From Opisthocomus hoazin (lineage: Eukaryota; Chordata; Aves; Opisthocomiformes; Opisthocomidae): 64,000 bases of DNA. The DNA lies in the NCBI RefSeq assembly GCF_030867145.1, contig NC_134415.1, forward strand, positions 7,914,417-7,978,416. The letters are read 5' to 3'. This document shows, one piece after another, positions 12,201 through 25,200 of the stretch (position 1 is the first letter of the stretch; each line of letters starts with the position of its first letter). A model generated the notes under the pieces. It saw nothing but the letters and a program-made list of their open reading frames with translations, had not been told where the DNA came from and searched no databases. The position numbers and the translations under genes are program-made.

Positions 12201-15200
12201 GCAGGTCAACCCAGAGGCACACTTCAGCTCTAAATCCAGTACCAGGCTTGGGAGAATGACACAGCATTACTACGCACACAGCACCAGCCTGTGGGCTTGT
12301 TTTTCATTAACAGTCTCACTGCAGTTATTTAAACTGCTGACAAGAGCAAGCACGAAGCAACAAAGTAATTGTAGGATTTATTATATCACAGCTTGCACGA
12401 TATTGTAAGGGAGTACTTAACCAGGAACGGGCACTTTCCAGTCATGAGAAACTAGTAGGTGTACAAGATTTGATTTAATTGTTATAGAAAAAAACATAAA
12501 AGCAAATTATTTCCTCTAACTGCATAAACAGTTGAAAAACTCAACTGTAACAAACAGTATAAAAACAGTAAGAAACTCAGCATCATATATATATATACAC
12601 ACATAGAGTGAAGTTCTAATTAATTAATGGCTGCCATGTGTAAGTACTTCTTTTAACTATAACTTTAGAAGATCCCGTCTTCTGAAGCAGGTAGTATTTC
12701 TTTTGGTTACCACTTTTTTTGTAGGATAATCATCTATTTCTCTGGGCAGTATTTAAATAATTTTCTAATTATCAGTATAAGATTAAATTCATTCTTATTA
12801 TCCAAGTTGGCTCTAAAGTCTAAAATAAAAGTTCAAGAATGTGCAATCAAACCTTACCTCCTAAATTAGTAGGTTTATCAATAAGTGAAGCTACCACAAT
12901 CAGTCTGCTGTTTGATTTACCAAGTTTAGCAGCACGATCCTGAAATACCATTTCCAGGTCTAAACCAGGAGTACTGTTCTTCCAGGGTATGATCTTTTTC
13001 TGAACATCAGTCCATTCTGTCTGGCTATCTGTTTCAACTGAATTTGAACCTATAAAAACAAGTATTATTCATATGGATATGAAAGCGGTAGTGAAACTAC
13101 TGCTTCAGTAAAGATGATTATCTAAATGGGAATACTGTAGACACCATTAGTCATCTACTGTTATTTTATGGTATATATTCTGTTTACATAGATACAAGGC
13201 TACTTCAGCCAAAAACCACAGAGATCAGATTGAATACAGATGTATACAGCTACTACATAGAAATAATTACATTTAATACAGATCCGCTATATTTTACCCA
13301 TGTCTTGCTGAGACCAGTCACTTGGTTTCAGCTCAAGAAGCTCTGTTCGAGAATGATACCACTGAAATGTTGGTGCCAAAGGAATGTCAGTGAATCTGTC
13401 AAATTTAGAGAGCGAGATCCACTCATCCTCAGCAAGGTCCGAAAGGCGGGGAAGAGTGTAAAATATTGTCTGCAATGTAACACAGCGTTATTAGCAGAGC
13501 ACCGCTAAAGCAAGCAAAACAGATAATAAATTAATCTCTGGTAATTTTACTGCACACATCTTTTATCTAGCATTCTGTGATTTTAATACTTCTTTTTCTT
13601 GGTACTTGTTATTAATACGCCTCTCAATATTCATCACTTTACATACAGTGCTATCCCAGACTTTCATAAATCTAGTCTCTTTCTCTCTCCGATTAGATCT
13701 TTTCTAAGGATCTGCATTGATTACTGTTCTGAAATTCTAGAATACCAAAGAATTAATGCTATGCTTCTCAACACGGAGGTCTTGTGAAAATGTTGTACAC
13801 ATAAGAGTTTTCAGATGCTCTTAGGAACGTCTAGTCACAAATGCAGACTGATTTAATGTCAAAAGGAATATAGTCAAAAACATTAAAATCTAGTGGTAAA
13901 ATCCAGCTCAGCGCTACCAATACAGCTAACCACAATTTACCATGCAGGAACAAACAGACCTCCCAAGGGAAAGGCTGAATAAGATGAAGAGTTTAAAACC
14001 CAGACATTCTGTTTATCCCAAGGCACCCTCAAGACGAAGGTGAAGATGCACCCTGAATACATTTAAATACTTAACGAGTATTAGCCTTGCTTTGTGGGTT
14101 TTTTTTTTTCTTGTTCAGGATTTTCACTTCTGAATTTCGCTAACTCATATCTAGCATATTTAAGTGTTAACAAAAATATTTCACAGAACATCAGTTAAAA
14201 GAAGAAAATTCCTTCTCTGAAAAACGACACTGTTTGTGCCAGAACACATGTACTCCTTTTCACATTCACATTTATCTTGTATTTTCAGCGTAGTTCCTCT
14301 ATCTCTTGTTTTTATCTGCACTCTTATTTTTTGCCTTCCTTCCTTCAGTGTTTATTCAGCTGTCAGTTATTCAAGCTATGGCAAAAAGCACAGTTGAAAA
14401 AGATGCTCTAGAAGTTACGTATCTATATCCTGTTCACATCAAACAATAATTCAGTTAAACAACATCAAGTTACTTCTCAGAACAGGAGATGTCTCAAAAA
14501 TCCTAACAAACTACATGCAATTCGGTGGATGCTCTTCAGTCATTAGAAGTAACTTTTCCAGCCACAAATATAAAACCTGATTAACTGCCACACAGATGGG
14601 CACATTCATCACACACACCTCTTCATAACTGACCTAGGTTTTTAACACAATATTAGAGAATTAAGCTGCAGTCCTCAGTCTAAAATCCATCACAATTTAG
14701 GTGAAGTAATTTTTCAGAGTTTTAAATGAGTAACAGTTCATCATTATTCATCCTACATTAGAACATACAAAGAAAGATAAAAATATAGTTGCAAAACTAC
14801 ACAAATAAAATGATCAGCAGTAGTCTCGGACTTGCCTCCAGACTATAATCCTCAAGTGGATGAAATGTTGCAAAGAAGAAGTGGTCTTGGATTCTCTGCC
14901 AGTTCCTTCTAGCATTCCTGCAATTGCAGAAAGTAATGCAAGATGCACAAAAAGGGCAACATACTAGATTGGTTTTTTTAAATTGTCAAAATGGAATAAG
15001 GCAACCTGATTCTATTTACTATATATTGTATGGGAAAGAAAATACTTTAACAGTTAAGTAAGGAACCATTTTAATGAAAAAAAAAAAAAAGCATTCAGGA
15101 AGTAAGTTTTATTTGTTTCAAGAAAGGCCCATAACATGTCTCCAAATTCTATTATCGAAAGAAGCAAGTCTGGCAAGAAACAGCATCCCACCTAGGGCTC

Positions 15201-16245
15201 TGAAGGAAACCAAATATCAGCCAACGGTTCAGTGACAACTTTTGGCTGTCAGAAAAAAAAACAACCAAAAAACAAAAAACAAACAGATTCCTCCCTCTGT
15301 TGCTTTTTTCTATCCCCTGTCTTGACATGCCAACTTGGGTGATTAACAGACACACTGATTGGGGAAATGAATACTAATATTCTAAGAAAAAAAACCAAAA
15401 ACAAAAAGAAAGAGAAGCCTGTCAGCAGCAGTACCAAGTGTATGCTGGCTGACAACACAGTTAGGAAGTCTAAGTACTGTTAAATAACTCCTAAAAGCAG
15501 GACTAAGAAAAGGATACAAACACACAGATAGTACAAAATTTAACGGAATTCTTGTCTTTCCAAGTCAGTAAGCAGAAATGCATTTCTGTAAAGCTCATTT
15601 AATCATCACCCCAAATTATTTTTCCTATCCATTTTTTTCCCATGAAGTTTTTTCAAATACTAACACAGAAAACATTTTGGATTTTTATCTTTGAGAATTT
15701 ACTGGTATCAGAAGTTTGGAAGAATGAATTTTATTGCTTCAAAACCCACCAGGTAATGAAGTTAAGCACTCCTGTCTCTTTTTACCCCACCCCTAAACTA
15801 TGAGCACTGTTCAAACATGCCTCGAGTTTTTCCCTCATGCTTTCAGACTGTAATACTACACTGAATTATCACTTCATTTTCTTAGCTGATAATTAGATTT
15901 TAATTTCCAAGTTTTGGTTTCTTTTTAAACAGAGTTTAAAACCCCATAAAACCCCACAGAAATTATCAAGTGCTATTTTAGAAAATTAGACTTGCTGCAA
16001 ACGGCTCAGAAGAACAATATTAAGCTGTAACTCAGAAAAATGTTACTAACCCTGTGCCGTGCATGTTTTCCACTTGTTGAAGGCTAGATTCAATAACTGG
16101 TGTCAGAGCTTCAAATTCATCCACATGCAACGTTCTGCACATACCCCAGATTTTTTTAAGGGCAACTAATGCATAAAGTCGAACACTGAAATTATGGTTG
16201 AAACACCACTGTAGAACAACTATGAGGGCCTTTTTCAAAGCTGGC

Positions 16246-16276
<31 letters not shown>

Positions 16277-19200
16277 GATAGAGAAGTTTTGTACCATTCA
16301 GCAGCAGAAAAGTAAGAGTGGCCCAAGAAACCATGGCTTCCTCAAAAAGCAGTCTCTCAGAGAAGTCCAAAGCTTTAACAGTACATTTATGTGCAAATAC
16401 AGGCTTCAGAACATGGTCCTGATTTCCTTCCTTCCTTCTCACTAGGGCACAGCCCTACAGCCCCCACTTGTGTTTTTTATTTAAAAAATTATTATGGAAA
16501 TAATTAAAAAATTAAAAAATACACGGAAACCTCCATTTCCTTCTGATTTGCTAGCACTTAGAAAGCTGATCTTGCAAATGTATGCAAACACTAAAAAACA
16601 ACAGAAAAGCCTGAATTGCTACAGATGTGAAGGAGCTGATCTAATGTAACATCTGACTATTTCATCCTCTATTTTAAAGCTCAATAAAAAAAATTGAGAA
16701 TTCCAAATAAAGAATTATAAATGTAACATGGACTAGCTATTGCCAAAGAACCCCGTATTTGGAGTGTTGTTATTCTATAGCAAGATCACCTTCTTCACGT
16801 TATCTCTGGCCAATTTCATGCCAATTAAACAAAAGGAGCAAGAAAAACAAACCCAGGTGCATCCACATGTTTAGTTAAAACTGGAGTAGCTATTCTAGAA
16901 AAACTCACAGGTCATCAGGCCCTAAGGATTCAGAACATCTAACACTGAGCTCATTTTCGTAAGTCCAGTATGTGACAGAGGTGACAGGAAGAGTCAGTGT
17001 TTTCCATATTAAAGCATACTTCAGCAGGAAGTACGTATTAAAAAGGTTTTGAAAATAGACTGCAAAAATGCTTTTTATTTCAGAAATCCTTATAAGTGCA
17101 ACTGAATAAAGAATGAACACTCAGGTCAAACTTACCTTCTCTGAGGTATTTTGAAGAACAATGTCAAAGTGTGACAACACTGATAAAAATGTGCAGATGC
17201 TTGTTTTAAGCTTTTCTTCATCCTAAAGCAAAAGAGAACGTAACAAGAGATATGTATATATGAAACATTTTTACACCCTGTAAGTTTTCACAGCATATTC
17301 TGCAGATGTAATAATATCAACAGTTTCCACAGCAAAGTCGACTAAAACACAAGGTTCATAGTATAAAGATTTCATTTTTCCTAACACATTATTTGCTTTT
17401 TACTAACACATCAATCAGAACGAAGTATACAGCACTGTAAATGAGCTAAAGTTCAATCCAAATTCACTGTATTTCCCCCCCATCCTGAAAAATCCTAAAC
17501 CAAATAAAAATCTTGGGGACTCTTTTCAGTGCTCACACTTTTCCATGTCATCACAAAGGTGGGTATCAGACGCAGAACGAGCAGCCTAGCATCAGCCTCA
17601 CCCATGTTCTGTACTGGAAGGAATGAGTTTCCACACTTCTATTCACCACTTGCCTGTACAGATACAGTTCCTACTAATCCACATGGCCACAGCATTGCAC
17701 TGGGTTGCAATTTTATCTGTCAGTATGACTGAAAATCTTTTTCAGGGTCACTCTTTTCCAGGCTAGCCTCTGAATATACAATCTGTATTCCTTTTTCATA
17801 AATCTACATGTCTTCTACTTGCTCTGTTTGAATGGAGCCACTGTGACTCAGTACATTTATTATCAGCATGAGATTGCTTTGATCCAACAGATTTTAATCT
17901 CAGTAGATGATAGCAATTCCAACTGCCTGAGCTCTTGGAAGCAACCCTGAAACAGGAAAAGGTTACATCCCTTACAGCACTTTTCATCAGTTCAGACAGG
18001 CATGACAAGCCATCTTTACATACTCAAAAAGTGTAAATTGTAAACTGAGAAATTTTTTTTTTCCTCTGCGCAGGAAGAAAACCAAAAAAGCCCAAAAAAT
18101 ACCCACCACCCCCACACCACAGCACGCATCACTAGCAATCAAAGTTGTCTCAGATCAGTATTAAAAGCCTGCCTGGTCTGGGGCAAAAAAAAGGTATATA
18201 TATAGTTTTCCAACTTTTTAATTTAATTCTCGTCTTACTGTTTGGCTTTTCAAAATGTTACAGCAGCAACTAGGCTATCTGATAAGCAAGAAGACATCTA
18301 CATTTACCTATTCTGAGTGGTAAGCTTCAGCACAGGCATCACTGCAAGTCATGTCTTCCTATACATGCAAGTAGATATATTTTCTACTCTGCCCAACCGT
18401 ACAATGCGCTAACAAATTCAAGGACATCAGTACAATTAGTATTTCTAAGCTCAACTCTTACAGGTAATTACTTAAAGAAGAATCCCAGACATAAAAATGA
18501 AATGCTAGTAAGTCAGTTCTCCTCAGTCAACTCTTTCACGGCTTTTGCGTACCAGAATTCAAACCCTGCCTCCAGATTTGGAGCCACAGTACAGAAGTCC
18601 GTATTAAAAGCTGCAAACTGAATGTGTGTCACATAAGCCACATTCCCACTGACACACACAGTTATGCAGAGGACAAAAGCTGGGTGTGGAAGCCACAAGT
18701 GACTGCAGTATCTTTCCAAACTCAGAATCTAGAGCATCCAGGTGTTCCTGATGGCTCTTGCATTGGCAACTGCATAGAGTGCTCTGACTCACTATGCCAG
18801 CTCTACTCTGCCCAGAGCAGCACATTATAAAAGGAAATCTCTCAACTGGAAGAATTCACTTGTCTTCAGCCACTTCTGTATCACAGATTTCTAAATGCCT
18901 CAGACTACAGTCCAGACTCATTTCCAAGTTAATTTAACCTGCTCAACAACCCACTGCTTCTAAAGGAAAACTGGAATACATAGAAAATCATGTATGGGAA
19001 GACAAACTGTAACCTCTTTGTTCAAACTACTCTTCAAGCGAATGGCAAAGCTCTTACTTACATAGCAAAAGCAATCCCAGAATTTATTAAGGAATTGGGG
19101 GTATTTATGTAGACTCAAGATAACAATCCATTCTATAAAGTATTTCACAGATGCCTGATTGTTACCAAATCCAGCCTGGAAAACCTTGTCAAGGATTCCA

Positions 19201-22200
19201 CACAAAAAATTCTGAGAAAACAAAATCAGACAATCATTTAGTATATTGTTAATGTTATGCCCATGAAAAGAATCCTAAATAATAGAACATTCTCATTCTC
19301 ATAGTATCTGTAGTATTTTTAATACTCAAATGAAAACATTTTAGAACTAATTTCCGTACTATACTTTTCAAATATTTTATTATGAAGAAGCATTAGATGA
19401 AACTAAGATTTCTCAATTTTTTGAGTGTGCATAAAGTAGCAACATTTTTACTAAATGAAAAGCTTTACATCAGATAGTCAGTACAGAGTTTTTAGCTAGC
19501 TTTAGCAGGAACAACCCAGTCTCCTGTAACTCAAAAATCGAAGAACCGGTTTTCAGTGACCTCTACAAATGCATCACAAATCCATGAATTCAAGACTGGA
19601 AGATGAAACTACTCAAAACTTCTACATCAGCCACAGAGATTACATGCCTTCCATATCCTGCTGCAATTTAACATATGCAAGTTGCATGACATCAAATTAT
19701 TCCTCAAAGTAGATACTTATTTATTTATTTAAAGAATTCATACCAAAAAGCAATACCTGGTCAAGCTTGGGAAGAAGAACTAAGAGAGTCTGCCATACCC
19801 GGGTTTTAATTCTATGCTGTAAAGAGTTTGCATAATAGCGTGTTCTAGATCTGGATACCAGTTCATCCTAAAAGCAAATTGAAAGGTTTATTACCTATTC
19901 TTCCTTTAAAATTCAATACACGGAAATACACTTTACTGAGAAAGCAGAATCTACTGCACAGCTAGTATCAGCATTAAAGTCAGTAAAAATGTATTAATTT
20001 AATTTAATTAGAATTAAATTTCGAGGGCTGTCCATGAGAATTTTGGAAGGTTCAAAAAAAAAAAAAAAAAACCAAAAAACCCACACAATTTCACTTAGTG
20101 TTTTTACTTAAAAGCAAAAAAATGTTAGATATTAAGACTCTTCAAACAGAAGAAAGTTGGAAGAATTTACAGCACCCAATGTATATGAACAATTAAAATA
20201 TTACTACATAAAACTGAGCATGAAGACCCAAGCTGTCATTTAGCTAAAGATCCTAAGTGAAGAAATGAGTATATAAATGAACACATTTCTACTTTAATGA
20301 TTACATTTAGAAATTGGGTTCAATCATGCTATCAAGCAGATTAGCTTGTAACTACAGCTCTAATTTTGAGCCAGAAATTGATCTTCTGCAATAAGATGTT
20401 CTATGCGAAAGAGAACAGATGAGATAAATGGAGCTTTAAAAATATTTGAAATTCATGTTCACACTAAAAAGAGAGAAATAAACCTGAAAGACAGTTTTGA
20501 CTATTTTGGTTTGGCTGAATTAACTCTTATCTCGTAAAAAAAAATATTATTGAGCGAATCTAGACAGGCTATACAAACAACTGTAAATACATCCTGTCAA
20601 TTGTAAATACTTTGTGTTTTAATAATTGTACTAACATTACATTTATATACAAAGAGAAGTTTACTTTATCAAGCAGTTTGATGAAAATGTCTTCCATAAA
20701 CGTCTTATGCAAAGTATTTGATCCATCCAACAAGCACAGAAATTTAACAGCACAAATCCGAACGTAGTGATCATCTCGATTTGTACTGTAAAATATTAAT
20801 TACATAAAAATAAAAATCAAAACTTGTTCAGATATAAAGATAATTCCTAAATTATAAAAAGCACCAACCATCATCTTGAACACATGGCCATCAAGCTGTC
20901 TGTGGTGAGACAACATGCAAACACCCAGAACCAGAATTTTAAGGTCTGTTCATCACTGCTGATGAAGAATACTAGGAGTTCCAGATAACATGCCCCTGTT
21001 CCTACCTACAGGTCCTTAATAGCATTTAAGTGTTTAAAATATTTTTCTACAAAAATAGCTGTATCATAAAAAGTATTTGTGAACTGTAATCTTAAAACAA
21101 CTCATTTATGCTTATGGTTTTCTTCAAATATTCCAGTCCAAAACAACACCTAATTCCTATTAGGGTACTCAGGGATATCTGGAATAATTAATGCCAAGAG
21201 CAGAATTAATGAAATTATAGGGAACAAAACATCACACAGCTGCAGACTGTCACAACCTGACATTTGGAAACCATGAAGCCGCTGGGAGACAATACAGGAG
21301 TATTGAATTACAAGGGGTACTAGATTTTTAGAAACTGAGCTTTTAGCAACTGCTAACGCTTCCTAAAGCTCTACGTTAGACTGTTTCTCTGACTTTCTTC
21401 CACTGAGTAAAGGTGGGAGTGAAGCTACCAAAAAAGTTCAACAATCCAGCAGCCAATGCCCCTGTTCCAAAAACTGGAGGCAGAACCTACTGCCAGTATG
21501 CAAGCTAAAAAAGCCTACAACCAACATTAAAATGCCAAGCTCCAAACCTGGCTGCACCGAAGCCTGACTCTCTTAACTGTCTTGTCTGCAATGATGAGGT
21601 ACAGATCAGCACTCGGTAAAATATCTGCATACTAGGAAGTATTACTTTTATGAGATGAAACAATGAGGAAATAATTATTTCAGTTCCATTCAGATTAACA
21701 AATAGGACATATTTTCCTGAAAATACTTGATATTTTTCTACATTTTGTATTTGAATGTAATGTGATGTATATCCCTTTTACCACTATTTAAGTTTATGAA
21801 TATACTCAGAAGCTGACTTCAAAACCAGCATCTTTCCTATTCTAGCTCCAGTTGTAGTGCTAGCACACAATTCAGACCAAACATAGTAAGATGTATCCTC
21901 AAAATCATTACCTTTCTGTAACAACATTTGCTGCACATTTTTCTCCAAGATTCTCTATGAAGGCATGCACATCCTGAATAAGTCTTCACACATGAAAGAA
22001 GACAAAGCAACAAAATTAGCAGCATAGCATACAAAAATTATTTCAATAGTTATCTCAAAGTTTAAAAGAAAACAAAGTGCATGAAATAACAAATACAATC
22101 TCAAAGATGTTTTTATACCTTTGATCTCTCCTAAATACAGTTCCAAAGACACATGCCTCAGTGATAAGTTCACAATAATTTCCAGCATTTAAGAAAGCAT

Positions 22201-25200
22201 TTGTCAAGGCACTTGATTCATCAACAGTGGGAAATACCCAAGATCGACAACAATGACTAAGGACTACATTGAAGACTCCAGTCCTTGTAGTGGACATATC
22301 TATGAGCATGAAAATTATCTGAAAAGAAAAAATAAAACATTCAAATACTAGTTTTCAGAAGTGCTAGATTTCTTAGAATAATATTGCAGTGATATCTATT
22401 TTAGCACATCTGATCTCCTCCTGCACCCTAGGTCTGCTCAGGTTAATGCTGCCTTCAATCTGTTTACAATTCCCCAATTCTAAGGGCAAGTGAATGGGCA
22501 ACAACCTGCCCAGTATGTGTTTGTGTCAACAGAAGACAGAACTGATCTGTACTTAAGCAGACACAACACCAGATGCTTCACAGGAATCTCCTGGTAACTG
22601 GAACAAAGGCACCTGGGCTTACTTCAGTGAGTACAAACCTGGTGGTTTTAATCAATTCTTACCCATTAAAAAAAAAATTAAACCTTAAATAAAATTTCTT
22701 CCATAGGTAGCCACATCACTAATTCTCTTTTTTAATGAGGATCACATTCATGTTGAAGTTAAAGTTTGTATGTGAGTTGAAGTGGAAAAATGTCTTTGTA
22801 CCATTTACTTTTTTTTTGGGGGGGAGGGCATATTTAAGATATATGAAACAGCTATCTCGAACTTCTCCGAAAAGGACAAAACAACATAGAACAAGAAAAG
22901 TAAACTGCAGTTATAATTTTTTTTTTAAGAAATTGCAAGCATTTGGGAGAGGACAGGGACATTCAGAGTGAACGAATGGTGGTTTTTATAAAATCCTTTT
23001 TAGACAACATCAATTAAAGCTGTCAATAAGAATGGTTTTCCTGAAGGTGTGACAGCCCTTGCAAGAAAAAGGTTCTGTCGTCTGCTCCAAAATGATACTT
23101 TCGATAATATGACAATTCTTTGGCAGTAACTCTGTTTATCTGAATTGCTAAGGATTAAAGCACCAAGAAGCTCATGAAGAGCCTAAATTGAAATACTGGA
23201 ATGCACTCTGAAGAAACGCTTTTTGGAACAAAAACACCCCAACCTAGAAACATTTGGTATTTTTACAAAGAATTCTAACTTTTCTTTTAGTGCAGACACA
23301 GGCATTGGAACTTTCCTAGTAATTCCAAAACTGAACGATTGTGTTTCACCCAAGGAAAAGCAGCATGACATTTACTAGTGTTTCTCAGAATCCTGCAATG
23401 TTTTTCAATTGTTTCATTAACATAGTGAAAGTCCAGCAGACGCAGAAGAAACTGGAGAAATGCCAGTTCTAGCACAATTACAACTGAGTACATCACAAAG
23501 AAAAGGGAAGAAAGCAGCAGAAGAAATGCAGCTGAAGAAGACAGTGCTCTGGGCACCACGGTGGAAGCCCGTCTGGATTTTACCATAGTAATATTCCCTT
23601 TTTTGGCTCAAAAATACCCCTTTGTTCCACCCCTTCTATTATTAAGAAAGACAGAGTGCACTGTGGTAGGCAAAATTATGCTTCTGTGACAAATCAGTAT
23701 CAGCCAGTTCCATTTTTTCCTTCTCTTTAACTAAAACTATATAACCATTGCACAAGGGGTCAATGGCAACAGAGACTGCTGAGGAGTGGGATAAGAATAT
23801 ACATAAATAGGCACTTGCTTGGGAACTTCATCTTCATTTTCTTATGAAGGGGCAGAAGGTGGCTGGAGCAGATGCCCTTTGCTGAGTACAGGAGACCTTC
23901 ATGACCTCCTTGGTGCCTGCTGCCATGGGATGTCCCACTGCAGACAACGGGACAGCTGTCACATGGACTCCAGACTCTCAACATTGGCATAACACACCTT
24001 ACGTAACGCTCAAAATACTAATGCTGAAGTTAAGACAGTAAGTCTAAGAATTTAAACAAAACTTGAGAGCAAAGAAAAATAATAATAAAAAAAACCAAAC
24101 AACTACAGCTCATCAGTTACTACAACACTGAGCATACAATCATCCATCTCTGCACACGTATCGTATGGGGTATGGCTTGGGGTCCACATTAAGACTACAA
24201 ATATGAAGTGTCATCTACTGCTTAAAACAGATGACAGTGACATTCATTTGAAGCAAGTTTTCAAAAAGAACAAAGAAAATAAATGGGACTATATTTTAAG
24301 ATACTTAAGGCTGATATGGAGATACCACAGCAATTTTAAATAGCTAGGAAGTGTCCATTTTTCTGTATTTTATTAAAAATCATTTTAGAGTGCCTGGGCT
24401 CAAAACAAAGATGAGACATTTGCTATTATTTACAGTTATGAGTGTGACACCAGGACAGAGCTACTACTTATGGTGACTTGAAAGCACAACTACAGCCCCT
24501 CCGAGTGCGATTTCTGTGCTACGCGCAAAGCAGTGCGCGAGACTAAGTCTAAGCATACATACATACTGGTAGCTAATTTATAACGTATCACTGCTCTGGT
24601 AAAAGTCTTGCAGTCATTGTGGACTGTTCTGGGCAAACATTTAATTGATGCTCACAAGGGAAAAAAGAAAAAAAACTCAAGAAAGATTATTTAGAGAAGA
24701 AATTGTGAACAGCTTTCCAGCGTACAAAGCAGAATGAGCCAACAGCCCAGTACTGAATACAGTTTTAGTGGCTCAACATGAAAAAAGAACACCATGACAT
24801 ATGCAAGAACTTTTGAAGTACAGGAAGCTGCACACATCTTGCAAAAAAAAGAGTAAAGTTTTTTTTTCGCTTCCTAACTATGGAGGCAGCTCTACCGTGC
24901 AGTATTAAATTGAACTCTAAGGTAACTATGATTTTTATGGTTTCTACACCTGGATCCCCAAGAAAAAAAAAAAGCCTTTAAAGAAGCAACTAAAGCTGGC
25001 TTATTCAATAGCAACTATTAAAGTCTTGAATGGTTCTAACTTGTCATTTAAGAAAGTATTCTCACAAAGACTAAGCTATGACAAAAAGGCATAATTTTTC
25101 CAGAATATTAATAGTTTGTCACAGTTCAGGCGGCAAATCCTGAACAAAATATTCAAGAGGAAATGCATAATATAAAAACAAAGACCGGAAAACTTGTCTG

